Below are positions 45,392 through 56,208 of a stretch of DNA of 64,000 nucleotides, in pieces (position 1 is the stretch's first letter; every line of letters starts with the position of its first letter). The notes under the pieces were generated by a model. It was not told the DNA's origin. It did no database searches and worked only from the letters and a program-made list of their open reading frames with translations. The stretch covers positions 62,001-126,000 of the forward strand of contig NZ_JOEA01000015.1 in the NCBI RefSeq assembly GCF_000719115.1. Direction: 5' to 3'. The DNA comes from Lentzea albidocapillata (GTDB lineage: Bacteria > Actinomycetota > Actinomycetes > Mycobacteriales > Pseudonocardiaceae). A program made the position numbers and the translations under genes.

Positions 45392-46771
45392 TCAGCCATC
45401 GACCAGCAATCCACGTAACGGTCCTTGCAGTCTTCCGGCGCGGCGGGACACACCGGGCAGCGACGTCACCCGCCCGGAACCCTTCAGCTCGGACCGCCAC
45501 ACGCGGTCGACGATCTCGTGCGCGGGCCCGGAGACGTCCGTACCCAGATGTTCCGCCCACAGCCGCAACCGCGTCGCGCGCACCACCTCGGCGTCGTCGG
45601 TCACGACGTTGACCTCGGTGTCGTTGAACAGCGAGTGCTCGTTCAGGTTCGCCGACCCGATCGACATCCATCTGTCGTCCACAATGGACAGCTTGGCGTG
45701 CACGTAGACCGGCGCGTCGCCATGGGAGACGAGCGTTGCCGCGACGAGCCGCCCATCTTCGTCGACGTCGAGCAGACGGCCGAGCTGCCCACGGGTGGTG
45801 TCGGCGCCGTTGCTCGGCTTCTGCGGCAGCAGCAACACCATCCGGAACTCGGGCGACGGCGGCCGGCTCAGCTTCTCCAGCAGGACCTCGGTGATCTCCG
45901 GGGACCACAGGAACTGGTTCTCCACGTAGATCAGCGACTCGGCCGCCCGCAGCGCCCGCAGGTACGAGTCGAGCAGACTGAAGTCACCGTGCGGGGCGAA
46001 CGAGTAGGTCTTCTCCGGGATCGTCCGCACCAGCTGCACCGACGACGACCCGGCCTCGGGCGGTACCTCGGGCGCGGGCAGGGTCTCCCCCGCGATCTCC
46101 AGCCACCGCGCGGCGAAGTGCGCGGCCACCTCGGCGACGATCGGGCCTTCCAGCCGTGCGACGTGGTCGTGCCAGCCGAGATCACGCGGCGGATGCTCGG
46201 GCGAGTCGTGGCGGTCGCCCTCCACGGCCGTCATGTCGAGGCCGCCGACGAACGCCACGTCGTCGACGATCACGATCTTCTCGTGGTGACAGTGCAACGT
46301 GCGCTCGCGCGCGTCCAGCTCGCACCGGACGGCGCCGCAGTCCCAGAAAGCCTTCTGCGCGGCCAAAGCACGCTTGCGCGTCGGCTCGAACATCGGGACC
46401 GGCGGGCCGGCCCAGAGCAACACGCGCACCGGGATCCGTTCCGCCGCAGCCGAAAGCAGTTCACTCAAGTGCGGCGCGCCCGGCTCACGGGTCAGCCGGA
46501 AGTCCGGCGACGCGTGCCAGTTCGCGATGTGCACGTACTTCTCCGCGTTCTCGATCGCCTTCGCCACGACCGGGAACGCGTTGGCGCCGTCGATCAGCAC
46601 CTCGATCTTGTTGCCGCGCTGCACGGGACGGCGCGGGGTGAACCACCCCGCGCCGTCTCCTATGAGCACATCGCCCCACCCCAGCCGCGTCAGCCGGCGG
46701 GTGTGGTGCGAGCACAGCATGTTCTCCAGCCCGTCACCGAGCCGGGCGTCAAGAACGTCGAGGAAGCCCAC
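45392..46771 (-). CDS. phospholipase D-family protein
   Basis: 459-residue HKD-superfamily phosphodiesterase or transferase. Both H-x-K-x4-D motifs are complete: HCHHEKIVIVDD with VGGLDMT after it, and VHAKLSIVDDRWMSIGSAN. The N-terminus has no signal peptide, so it is probably cytoplasmic or membrane-peripheral. Could be a phospholipase D, cardiolipin synthase-like transferase or nuclease; the spacing resembles cardiolipin synthase/PLD of actinobacteria. GTG 46771. Confidence 0.85.
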   Translation of the reverse strand: MGFLDVLDARLGDGLENMLCSHHTRRLTRLGWGDVLIGDGAGWFTPRRPVQRGNKIEVLIDGANAFPVVAKAIENAEKYVHIANWHASPDFRLTREPGAPHLSELLSAAAERIPVRVLLWAGPPVPMFEPTRKRALAAQKAFWDCGAVRCELDARERTLHCHHEKIVIVDDVAFVGGLDMTAVEGDRHDSPEHPPRDLGWHDHVARLEGPIVAEVAAHFAARWLEIAGETLPAPEVPPEAGSSSVQLVRTIPEKTYSFAPHGDFSLLDSYLRALRAAESLIYVENQFLWSPEITEVLLEKLSRPPSPEFRMVLLLPQKPSNGADTTRGQLGRLLDVDEDGRLVAATLVSHGDAPVYVHAKLSIVDDRWMSIGSANLNEHSLFNDTEVNVVTDDAEVVRATRLRLWAEHLGTDVSGPAHEIVDRVWRSELKGSGRVTSLPGVSRRAGRLQGPLRGLLVDG

Positions 46772-46801
46772 GAGAGGCGGATTTACCCGTTTCGCACGCT
46801 T

Positions 46802-48774
<1,973 letters not shown>

Positions 48775-50562
48775 TTACTTGTGGTCGTCGTCGTCCTTCT
48801 CGGAGGCCGTGCCCGACTTGATCGCGGACGCCGCCATCTCGGACAGCGCCGGCTTGGCGTCCTTGTGCTGGATCGTCTTGCCGGTGAAGGTCACGTGACC
48901 CTCGTTCCGGATCCGCTCGATCATGTGCGGGTAGTGCAGCTCGAACGCCGGGCGCTCCGAACGAATCCGGGGCAGCTCGGTGAAGTTGTGCCGCGGCGGC
49001 GGAGACGAGGTGGCCCACTCGAGAGAGTTGCCGTAACCCCACGGGTCGTCCGCCGTGACGACCTCGCCGAAGCGGTAGCTCCGGAAGACGTTCCAGATGA
49101 ACGGCAGCGTCGACGCGCCCAGGATGTAGGCACCGATCGTCGAGATCATGTTCAGCGTCGTGAAGCCGTCGGACGCGAGGTAGTCGGCGTACCGGCGCGG
49201 CATGCCCTCGTTGCCCAGCCAGTGCTGGACGAGGAACGTCGCGTGGAAGCCGAGGAACGTCGTCCAGAAGTGCAGCTTGCCGAGCGGCTCGTCCATGAAG
49301 CGGCCGGTGATCTTCGGGAACCAGAAGTAGATACCCGCGAAGGTCGCGAACACGATCGTGCCGTAGAGCACGTAGTGGAAGTGCGCGACGACGAAGTACG
49401 TGTCGGACACGTGGAAGTCGATCGCGGGCGCGGCCAGCAGGATGCCGGACAGACCACCGAAGAGGAACGTGACGATGAAGCCGATGCTGAACAGCATGGG
49501 CGTCTCGAACGTCAGCTGCCCCTTCCACATCGTGCCGATCCAGTTGAAGAACTTCACACCGGTCGGGACCGCGATGAGGAACGTCATGAAGGCGAAGAAC
49601 GGCAGCAGCACGGCGCCGGTCGCGTACATGTGGTGCGCCCACACGGCGACGGACAGGGCCGCGATGCCGAGCGTCGCGTAGACCAGGCCGTTGTAACCGA
49701 AGATCGGCTTGCGGCTGAACACCGGGAAGATCTCCGACACGATGCCGAAGAACGGCAAGGCGACGATGTAGACCTCCGGATGCCCGAAGAACCAGAAGAG
49801 GTGCTGCCACAGGATCACCCCGCCGTTCTCGGGGTTGAACACGTTCGCCCCCAGATGGCGGTCGGCCAGCAGGCCGAGCAGCGCGGCGGTGAGGATCGGG
49901 AACGCGAGCAGCACCAGGATCGACGTCACCAGGATGTTCCAGGTGAAGATCGGCATCCGGAACATCGTCATGCCGGGCGCGCGCAGGCAGACCACGGTGG
50001 TGATCATGTTCACCGCGCCGAGGATGGTGCCGAGACCACCGACCACCAGGCCGGAGATCCACAGGTCGGCACCCGCGCCGGGCGAGTGGATGGCGCTCGA
50101 CAGCGGCGTGTACGCGAACCAGCCGAAGTCAGCGGCGCCACCGGGGGTGACGAAGCCCGCCATCACGATCAGGCCACCGAAGAGGTAGAGCCAGTACGAG
50201 AAGGCGTTGAGCCGCGGGAACGCCACGTCGGGCGAGCCGATCTGCAGCGGGAGCACGAAGTTCGCGAAGCCGAAGACGATCGGCGTCGCGTAGAGCAGCA
50301 GCATCACGGTGCCGTGCATCGTGAAGAGCTGGTTGAACTGCTCCTGGCTCAGGAACTGCATGCCGGGACGGGCCAGCTCGGTCCGCATCAGCATGGCCAT
50401 CGCGCCGCCGACCATGAAGAAGGCGAACGAGGTGACCAGGTACATGATGCCGATTTGCTTGTGGTCCGTGGTGCGGAACATCCGCAGCAGGAAGGACCCC
50501 TTGACCGCAGTGCGCGTCGGATAAGGACGCGTTGCGATCGGCTGCGGGGCTACGGCCGTCAC
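48775..50562 (-). CDS. ctaD: cytochrome c oxidase subunit I
   Basis: 595-residue catalytic subunit of the aa3-type terminal oxidase, twelve membrane helices, holding haem a, haem a3 and CuB. Visible ligands: [22 protein letters not shown] with the cross-linked His-Tyr, AHHMY, and HFHYVLYG. A soluble acidic C-terminal tail ends [11 protein letters not shown] 50562 is fixed by GGAGGTACC upstream. Subunits II and III are not in the window. Confidence 0.96.
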   Translation of the reverse strand: MTAVAPQPIATRPYPTRTAVKGSFLLRMFRTTDHKQIGIMYLVTSFAFFMVGGAMAMLMRTELARPGMQFLSQEQFNQLFTMHGTVMLLLYATPIVFGFANFVLPLQIGSPDVAFPRLNAFSYWLYLFGGLIVMAGFVTPGGAADFGWFAYTPLSSAIHSPGAGADLWISGLVVGGLGTILGAVNMITTVVCLRAPGMTMFRMPIFTWNILVTSILVLLAFPILTAALLGLLADRHLGANVFNPENGGVILWQHLFWFFGHPEVYIVALPFFGIVSEIFPVFSRKPIFGYNGLVYATLGIAALSVAVWAHHMYATGAVLLPFFAFMTFLIAVPTGVKFFNWIGTMWKGQLTFETPMLFSIGFIVTFLFGGLSGILLAAPAIDFHVSDTYFVVAHFHYVLYGTIVFATFAGIYFWFPKITGRFMDEPLGKLHFWTTFLGFHATFLVQHWLGNEGMPRRYADYLASDGFTTLNMISTIGAYILGASTLPFIWNVFRSYRFGEVVTADDPWGYGNSLEWATSSPPPRHNFTELPRIRSERPAFELHYPHMIERIRNEGHVTFTGKTIQHKDAKPALSEMAASAIKSGTASEKDDDDHK

Positions 50563-50695
50563 GGTACCTCCAGGCCTTGGTGGGACCAGTAGTTCGGGAA
50601 ACTCCCCGGATATTAGACGGAGCCGATCAGCTCCATTCGGGTGGGCCATGGCCGGTGGCCAGCGGCGTAGCGCACGTCACACGTATCCTGCCGCC

Positions 50696-51202
50696 GTGCT
50701 TCGATTGCTCGCTGTCGCTTCTGTCCTGTTGCTGGCCGCCTGTGGCTCTCCGGCCACGCACAACTCCGCGGACGTCACGTTCGCCCAGGGGATGGTGCCG
50801 CACCACGAGCAGGCGCTGGAGATGTCCGGCCTCGTCCCGTCCCGCACGGACAACCCCAGGCTGATCGATCTGGCCAAGCGCATCGCGGACGCCCAGAAGC
50901 CCGAGATCGACCGCATGAACGGCTGGCTCCGCACGTGGAACGCGCCGGTGCAGGCGTCCTCACACGGCCACCCCGAATCGCACGGCATGGTCGACCTGGG
51001 CAACCTCGCCGACCTGAACGGCACCGAGTTCGACCGCCAGTGGCTGTCGCTGATGATCCAGCACCACCGCGGCGCCGTGGACATGGCGCAGAAGCACCTC
51101 TCCGCCGGCACCGACCCGGAGGCCCGCAAGCTCGCCCAGGACGTCGTCAGCCACCAGGAGAAGGAGATCGCGGAAATGGAGTCGCTCCTCCCCCAGGGCT
51201 GA
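50696..51202 (+). CDS. DUF305 lipoprotein
   Basis: 168-residue exported lipoprotein: lipobox LLAAC with Cys16, then a four-helix DUF305 (ferritin-like) domain with two His-rich motifs MVPHHEQALEMS and MIQHHRGAVDMA that may bind copper or another metal. GTG 50696 lies 6 nt after TATCCT, no Shine-Dalgarno. Lies divergent from ctaD, which needs copper, so a metal role fits but is inference. Confidence 0.87.
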   Translation: MLRLLAVASVLLLAACGSPATHNSADVTFAQGMVPHHEQALEMSGLVPSRTDNPRLIDLAKRIADAQKPEIDRMNGWLRTWNAPVQASSHGHPESHGMVDLGNLADLNGTEFDRQWLSLMIQHHRGAVDMAQKHLSAGTDPEARKLAQDVVSHQEKEIAEMESLLPQG

Positions 51203-51218
51203 TGCCAGCCTTCTCGCC

Positions 51219-51998
51219 GTGAGCGCTCTAGCAGCCGCCGTGTCTCTCGCGGCCTCGCACGGCGTGGTCTGTTCCGACCCGGTCGTGCTCAAGCACAGCA
51301 GCAACGTCCTCGTGCACCTGCGCCCAGCCCCAGTCGTCGCCCGAATCGCGGCGCGCACTTTTTTGGTGCGCCCTACGGTCGCCTCACACTTCGCACGCGA
51401 CCTGTCGGTGTCGTCGTTCCTGGCCTCGCGCGGCGTGCCGGTCGTAACTCCCTCTTCAGAGCTGCCCGCAGGACCTCACACACACGACGGCTTCGTGATC
51501 TCGTTCAGCACGTACGTCCCGCACGACCCCACGGCGCGACTGTCCAGGCAGGACGTCCTCAAGCTCCTGCCTGACCTGCACGCCGAACTGAGGCTCTACG
51601 AGGGCCGGCTGCCCACGCGCGGCACGCTGGACGACGTGGACAACGTCCTGACCTACCTGGACGGCCTGGGCGTGCCCGACCTGGCCAGGTTTCGCAAGTG
51701 GCGCGACGACCTGCTCACCGGCTGGCCCGCGCACTACAACGACGTCCAGCCCCTGCACGGCGACCCGCACCCAGGCAACCTGCTGGTGACCCCCTCGGGC
51801 CCGGTCTGGAACGACTTCGAGGACACCTGGCGCGGCCCGCTCGCCTGGGACCTGGCCTGCTCCGCGGACAAAGAAGAAGCCGCCCAACGCACCGTAGAGA
51901 TCTACGGCGGCGGGGCGGCTCCTTCAGACGTGGAGTTCCACGTGGAGACACGACGCATGTTCGGCACGCTCTGGGGCGTGCTCATGCAGTGGTCTTAG
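51219..51998 (+). CDS. aminoglycoside phosphotransferase-fold (APH) kinase-like protein
   Basis: 259-residue protein-kinase-fold enzyme. The catalytic loop HGDPHPGNLL and the metal site NDFEDTWRGP are intact; the N-lobe is short. Small-molecule phosphotransferase; nothing shows that it acts on antibiotics. GTG 51219 is 16 bp after the DUF305 gene; its stop overlaps the stop of the convergent surface protein by 4 bp. Confidence 0.82.
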   Translation: MSALAAAVSLAASHGVVCSDPVVLKHSSNVLVHLRPAPVVARIAARTFLVRPTVASHFARDLSVSSFLASRGVPVVTPSSELPAGPHTHDGFVISFSTYVPHDPTARLSRQDVLKLLPDLHAELRLYEGRLPTRGTLDDVDNVLTYLDGLGVPDLARFRKWRDDLLTGWPAHYNDVQPLHGDPHPGNLLVTPSGPVWNDFEDTWRGPLAWDLACSADKEEAAQRTVEIYGGGAAPSDVEFHVETRRMFGTLWGVLMQWS

Positions 51999-52717
51999 AC
52001 GCGACGCCTGCGCATCACGAGCACCAGCGCGGCACCAGCGGCGACGAGCGCGGCACCGAGGCCGAGCATCCAGGCGGACCCGAACCCGGTGGCGGCGAGG
52101 TCGTCCTCGTTGGCGACCGGCACGACCGCGGCCGTGGTGGTCGTGGTGGGCGCGACCTCGGAGGACGACGCCCCGGTGGTCGTGGTGGTGGTGCTGGACG
52201 ACGAGGACGGGGTCGACGACTGCGTCACGGTCGTAGTCGTCGTGGTGGTCGTCGTCGTCGTGGTCGTCGTGTCCTTGATGCCACAGCCGTACCAGTGGCT
52301 GATGTCCGAGCCGTTCCCGTTGTCCTTCAGGGGAGCGCGGAGCTTCTCCCACGGCAACGTCGCGCCGAGCTTGTCAGCGAGGTAGACGTTGAACACGGGG
52401 CCGCCCTTGACCACGATGCCCGTGACCGTCATGCCCTCGGGCAGCCGGGACAGTCCGGTGATGTTCAGGTGCAGTTCGTTGTCGCCACCCGAGTAGTCGA
52501 ACAGGTTCGGGTGGATCGTCGAGCCGGTCAGTCCGCCGACCGTGCAGGCATCAGGGTGGTTGATGTCGACGTTGTTGAGGTACGCCGTCGCACGCGGGTC
52601 GTCGGTGACCGGTGCGTCCGGCTGAGCCAGCGACGTGGTCGCCAGGGCGAGCGTGGCCACAGCGGCCATGGCGGCCGAGGCGAGCAGGCCGGATCTTCTC
52701 AGAGGCGTCAGGCGCAT
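51995..52717 (-). CDS. LAXTG-anchored surface protein with polythreonine stalk
   Basis: 240-residue exported protein: signal peptide (ATTSLAQPD, about 31), a ~115-residue globular domain with two cysteines (DACTVGG and YGCGIKD), a stalk with 14 consecutive Thr followed by Ser/Thr runs, then the sorting signal LAATG (about 207-211), a hydrophobic helix and RRRR. LAXTG is the class E sortase motif; no sortase lies in the window. ATG 52717. Cargo function unknown. Confidence 0.82.
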   Translation of the reverse strand: MRLTPLRRSGLLASAAMAAVATLALATTSLAQPDAPVTDDPRATAYLNNVDINHPDACTVGGLTGSTIHPNLFDYSGGDNELHLNITGLSRLPEGMTVTGIVVKGGPVFNVYLADKLGATLPWEKLRAPLKDNGNGSDISHWYGCGIKDTTTTTTTTTTTTTTVTQSSTPSSSSSTTTTTTGASSSEVAPTTTTTAAVVPVANEDDLAATGFGSAWMLGLGAALVAAGAALVLVMRRRRV

Positions 52718-52859
52718 CGGGTTACTCCGTGAGGGTTGGCGGATTCGGAGATCTAAGACGATCGACGTCCCCCGAACGGTCTAGATGACGATCAACTTCG
52801 CCCTTGTGGCCGAGTTGTTACCCGTCCGTGAGGTCGCATCCCCAAACGACCGAACGCCG

Positions 52860-52889
52860 AAGGGGGCCTGCCCGACGGCAGACCCCCTT
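52860..52889 (-). terminator. hairpin after the small WFRRM gene
   Basis: AAGGGGGCCTGCC (52860-52872), loop CGAC, complement at 52877-52889 with one G-U pair: 13 pairs. It starts 27 bp after the stop of the 62-codon gene on the minus strand and most likely ends that transcript, showing that the tiny gene is expressed as the end of an operon. Confidence 0.7.
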
Positions 52890-52916
52890 GAAAAGCACAC
52901 GGGCGCGGAACGACTT

Positions 52917-53105
52917 TCAGTCGTTCTCCGCCACCTCGGCGGGCTTGAGGAACACCGTGCCACCGTTCGGCATGCGCCGGAACCAGTCAACGGGAGTAAC
53001 GGGCTGGCCGAGCACCGGACCCACCCCAGTGGGGAGGTGGGGAACAGGAACGCCGGCACCAAGGGGGATCTGGGGCCGACCGAGAGGCTGGTTCGGGGTG
53101 GTCAT
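52917..53105 (-). CDS. 62-residue putative precursor peptide (RiPP-like)
   Basis: Too short for ordinary calling but well supported: GAAGGAACC directly before ATG 53105, a terminator after the stop and a second copy upstream. The peptide has a Pro/Gly-rich leader (MTTPNQPLGR, then LGAGVPVPHLPTG), a core VTPVDWFRRMPNGG (37-49) and an acidic tail KPAEVAEND. It has no signal peptide. The gene lies on the same strand downstream of an HExxH-motif protein, a family linked to modification of ribosomal peptides, so I read it as a possible precursor. No known RiPP class recognised. Confidence 0.65.
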   Translation of the reverse strand: MTTPNQPLGRPQIPLGAGVPVPHLPTGVGPVLGQPVTPVDWFRRMPNGGTVFLKPAEVAEND

Positions 53106-53241
53106 GGTTCCTTCTCGACGAATGGGTCGGGGCCTGCGCACGAGGAACTCCGGATACCCGGGAAGCCCTGGCCACATCCGTCTACAACACGGTGTCGAGC
53201 TGGTGATACCCGGTTCGCCTGAGTGTGACCTCGAACGATAT

Positions 53242-53584
53242 TCATCGCCTATCGTCACGACGCACGCCGGAAAACGACTGGTGGCGGCGTCGAGCACGTA
53301 AGGGTTTGTGGCACACCGGGTGGACCGGATGCGGAAGTCTACAACGCCCCGCAAGGGGCCTCACCTGCACGTTCGCCGCCTGCAACACGAAAGCGTGAGG
53401 CCCGCCGATCACCCCGCACAAGGGGGGACGACGGGCAGGGCCACGATGGGCCATGCGGCGGAACCACTCGATCGGTACCACGGACCGCCTCTCTGGCATG
53501 CCCGCTCCAGGCAGCCGCGGGAGGCGCGCTCCTAACGGCCGGAGGGAACTGCTGCTGACGGACAACCCGGTTCGAGGTGGTCAT
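53242..53584 (-). pseudogene. frameshifted second copy of the WFRRM peptide gene
   Basis: Starts at ATG 53584 with the same context as the intact copy (AAGGAACC then ATGACCACC, giving MTTSN). After about six codons the similarity jumps to another frame, which reads PRLPGAGMPERRSVVPIEWF, then RRMAHRG, and matches PHLPTGVGP...VTPVDWFRRM of the intact copy. That second frame runs to 53242; its later part (FVLQAANVQV) resembles VFLKPAEVAE after an inserted segment. Either a single indel killed the copy or the second frame starts at TTG 53565. A GCCCC/GGGGC hairpin (53346-53359) lies inside the frame. Confidence 0.6.
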
Positions 53585-53607
53585 GGTTCCTTATAAAAAA
53601 GGTTGAG

Positions 53608-54888
53608 TCACTCACTCGCTTCAATGATCGAGAAAACGTGCAACGACCCCAGAGCGGCTGCCAGCCGCCGCCGCGCCTCGGGCCGGTCGACCCGCCACTG
53701 CTCGGTGGCGTTCCCGAGCAGCAGTCCGAACGGCGCGGGCGCCCGGCGGCACTCGCTCAGCACCCAGCCGGCGTCGGAGTCGAGCCAGAAGATCTCCGGC
53801 CGTTCCTCCATGCGACCCACCACGGCGCGACCACTCTTCGCAAGCCGGTAGGTCACGTCCGGCGGCACCCGGAAGTTCCCGTCCTCGCGGATACCGGCAG
53901 CAAGGAGGGACGCCTCCACAGTGGACACCCCTTCGACCGCATCGGCCACTTGGCCCGCGAGAGCGCGCAGCAACCATCGAGCATCCGGCAGCAGGTCGTG
54001 CTCGTGCGCGAGCAACCAGTCGCCGATCTCCGCGGCCCGCTCCCGCGCCTTGGGCAGCAAGGAGTGCGGGCCAAGCTGTTCCGACTCGGACGACAGGAAG
54101 AACTGGCCGAGACAGGTGTAGGCGTGCCAGGCCGCAAAGGTCTGTTCCAGCGGCCATCGGGCGTGAGACCACGAGTTCTCGAAATACTCCGCGTCTTCGG
54201 CGTGCGCGTCGAGGAACTCTCGCGTGATGGCCAAGTCGAAGAACTTCTCGTGCGCACCCTCGTGCACAAGTGCCTCAGCTACCTCCATCGGGCCGACCGG
54301 CTCGTCGATCAGCACGATTCCGGGCACGTATCGCGACGACGCGGAGACCACTCCCCCGGACGTCTCCGCCTTGAGCACCGCGAGCATCGACACGTGGGCC
54401 AGCAGATCGCCGGCCAGCGCGGGTGCGAGTCGCCTGAACAGGTCGACGCCCTCAGCCACGATCCTGATCGCCGTCTCGAACCGCTCACCGTCCGCCTCGG
54501 TCAGCGGCTGCGGCGCCTGACCGGGTGGGGCGATGATGCGCAACGGCGCTTCGAGCTGTTCAGCGGCCGCCGGATCGGACACCACCGCGATGCCTGCGTC
54601 CCGCACGCCCATCGCGGCGAGCTCGCGCAGCGCCTCCGGGTCCACGCCACCGTGCCCCGCCAGAGCGCGACCGATCTCGTAGCGCACGATCGGATGGTCG
54701 AGGAGGTTGTCTGACATCTCCGTGCCGGGCGCGAACAGTTCGACGGCGAGGCGGTAGAGCGCACGTCGCTCGTCGACCAGCACGTCGGCAGGCGCGAGCC
54801 GCGCATGCAGTGCGGGTGCTGATGGAGAACTCAACATCGAAGACCCCGTGTTCACGTACCCGGCGGCGTGGAGTCGGCGCTTGACCAC
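53608..54888 (-). CDS. HExxH-motif protein, putative peptide-modifying enzyme
   Basis: 426 residues, mostly helical, with the metal-binding motif HEGAH at 209-213 in EALVHEGAHEKFFDL. It resembles the HExxH-motif domain found alone or fused in RiPP clusters of actinomycetes, some members of which act as 2-oxoglutarate-type peptide beta-hydroxylases. The C-terminal ~100 residues (NFRVPPDVTYRLAKSGRAV, FWLDSDAGWVL) may be a recognition domain. GTG 54888 has GGGAG six nt upstream; ATG 54837 is an alternative. Its stop is 23 bp before the frameshifted small peptide gene on the same strand. Confidence 0.72.
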   Translation of the reverse strand: MVKRRLHAAGYVNTGSSMLSSPSAPALHARLAPADVLVDERRALYRLAVELFAPGTEMSDNLLDHPIVRYEIGRALAGHGGVDPEALRELAAMGVRDAGIAVVSDPAAAEQLEAPLRIIAPPGQAPQPLTEADGERFETAIRIVAEGVDLFRRLAPALAGDLLAHVSMLAVLKAETSGGVVSASSRYVPGIVLIDEPVGPMEVAEALVHEGAHEKFFDLAITREFLDAHAEDAEYFENSWSHARWPLEQTFAAWHAYTCLGQFFLSSESEQLGPHSLLPKARERAAEIGDWLLAHEHDLLPDARWLLRALAGQVADAVEGVSTVEASLLAAGIREDGNFRVPPDVTYRLAKSGRAVVGRMEERPEIFWLDSDAGWVLSECRRAPAPFGLLLGNATEQWRVDRPEARRRLAAALGSLHVFSIIEASE

Positions 54889-54955
54889 CGCAAACTCCCT
54901 GTCGCGGGAAGATAGCGACCTGGGTCACCGACGCGAAACCGGGATCCCCCGCAAG

Positions 54956-55000
54956 ACCGGTGCCCGGCCTGCGCCTGGGGGACGCCGACCGGGCACCGGT
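54956..55000 (-). terminator. 12-bp perfect hairpin after the 50-residue peptide gene
   Basis: ACCGGTGCCCGG (54956-54967) and its complement (54989-55000) around a 21-nt loop, located 13 bp after the stop of the small membrane gene and 68 bp before the HExxH start, all on the minus strand. It may end the short transcript or attenuate readthrough into the HExxH gene. Confidence 0.6.
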
Positions 55001-55012
55001 TGGTTCTGCTCA

Positions 55013-55165
55013 TCAGCCGAACATGATGCTGGTGACGTTCACGAAGCCGACGACGGCCAGTGCGATGACCGAGACGGCGATCATCGTGATCACGGTGCGC
55101 CAGCCGATCGCGGTGACGGCGACTGCGACGGCGGCGGCGATTCCGAGTGCACTCCCTGCGGACAT
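55013..55165 (-). CDS. 50-residue membrane peptide
   Basis: Small gene with a good ribosome site (GGAGGGAACGAG before ATG 55165). The product is nearly all hydrophobic: ALGIAAAVAVAVTAIGW, then TVITMIAVSVIALAVVGFVNV, giving two short or one kinked membrane helix. Codon third positions are GC-rich as in real genes here. It is divergent from the GntR gene, whose palindromes lie in between, and upstream of the HExxH gene on the same strand. Function unknown; an immunity-type or export-helper role is only a guess. Confidence 0.7.
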   Translation of the reverse strand: MSAGSALGIAAAVAVAVTAIGWRTVITMIAVSVIALAVVGFVNVTSIMFG

Positions 55166-55253
55166 CTCGTTCCCTCCCGACTAGGCGAGTACGTGCTCCC
55201 GGGTGTGGGCGGTCCCAGGCGCCTCGCCTGGGACAAGAGTCTCGCGTTGTAGG

Positions 55254-55295
55254 TTGTCTGTCAACGGTCGCCAGGTTGCCAGACAAGTTGCAACT
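55254..55295. promoter_or_regulatory. probable GntR operator
   Basis: TTGTCTGTCAAC (55254-55265) and GTTGCCAGACAA (55275-55286) form an inverted repeat, 11 of 12 pairs, 9 bp apart, immediately followed by the perfect palindrome AGTTGCAACT (55286-55295). It lies between the divergent membrane-peptide gene and the GntR gene, just upstream of TAAGCT (55311-55316). FadR-type regulators bind palindromes of this size. Confidence 0.65.
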
Positions 55296-55322
55296 GACCG
55301 GCAACACGCCTAAGCTGGACCA

Positions 55323-56120
55323 ATGCCCGCCGAGGACGTTCATCGAGGCGAGAGCTGGTCGCTCTCGCCTGATTCGCGACGGCCCCTGCCGGAGCTGATC
55401 GAGCAAAAGCTCCGGGAGCAGATCATCGGTGGCACCCTCAAAGCCGGCGACCGCCTCCCCACCGAGCCGGAACTCGCCCGCAAACTGGATGTCGCCCGGT
55501 CGTCGCTGCGCACGGCCCTGCAGCGGCTCCAGTTGCAGGGCATCGTCGAGGTCCGCCGCGGGCTGGGCTGGTACGTCCGCCGCACCGACCTCGCCGCCGT
55601 CGAGGAGCACATCGAGGGAAGGCTCGCCGCGCGGCAGTTCTCCCAGACCGACCTGCTGGAAGTGCGGATCGCGCTGGAGACCACCGCGGCGTCGCTGGCC
55701 GCGGTGCGCGCCGGCGACGGCGAACTGGACGAACTCGCCAAGCTGAACCTCCGCTACCAGCGCGCGCCGGTCGAGGACACCCAGGAGGTGATCGAGTCGG
55801 ACGAGGAGTTCCACTCGGCACTGATCCGCGCGTCGCACAACGAACTGCTGGAGCAGATGTACCAGGTGCTCGTGCCGGGCCTGCAGGACTGCAAGCGGCA
55901 CGCGCACCCGTCCCGCGAGGTGCACAACCGTTCCGCGAACGAGCACGAGCAGGTGATCTGGTTCCTCCGCCGGCACGACGAGGTGGGCGCGAAGAGCGCG
56001 ATGACCACCCATCTGCTCGGGTTGTACAACGACGTGGCCACGGACGACACGCAGCCCAAAGCGACCCTCAGCACCTACGTCGGGGTGTCGGACAACCCGA
56101 TCTGGGGCAAGTCGCGCTGA
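55323..56120 (+). CDS. GntR-family regulator (FadR/FCD subfamily)
   Basis: 265-residue regulator. Winged helix at about 25-85 (LIEQKLREQIIGGTLKAGDRLPTE, quoted in part as IIGGTLKAGDRLPTE; VARSSLRTALQRLQLQGIVEV), then an all-helical FCD domain with metal/ligand residues around DEEFHSALIRASHN and EHEQVIWFLRRHD. ATG 55323 lies 6 nt after TAAGCT without Shine-Dalgarno. The upstream palindromes make autoregulation and control of the divergent small gene likely; the effector is probably an organic acid. Confidence 0.88.
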   Translation: MPAEDVHRGESWSLSPDSRRPLPELIEQKLREQIIGGTLKAGDRLPTEPELARKLDVARSSLRTALQRLQLQGIVEVRRGLGWYVRRTDLAAVEEHIEGRLAARQFSQTDLLEVRIALETTAASLAAVRAGDGELDELAKLNLRYQRAPVEDTQEVIESDEEFHSALIRASHNELLEQMYQVLVPGLQDCKRHAHPSREVHNRSANEHEQVIWFLRRHDEVGAKSAMTTHLLGLYNDVATDDTQPKATLSTYVGVSDNPIWGKSR

Positions 56121-56208
56121 TACGGCGGTGACCGAAAGGGGCTGGCGCTGACCCCTCATCACTCCCACCATGTATGGACAGCCGGTGGAGTGAGGGGGCG
56201 GCGACCAG

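Noticed and set aside
53106..53338. A third copy of the WFRRM peptide gene between the two copies.
   Set aside because: Searched the minus strand for the start context and the core; neither occurs in this stretch.
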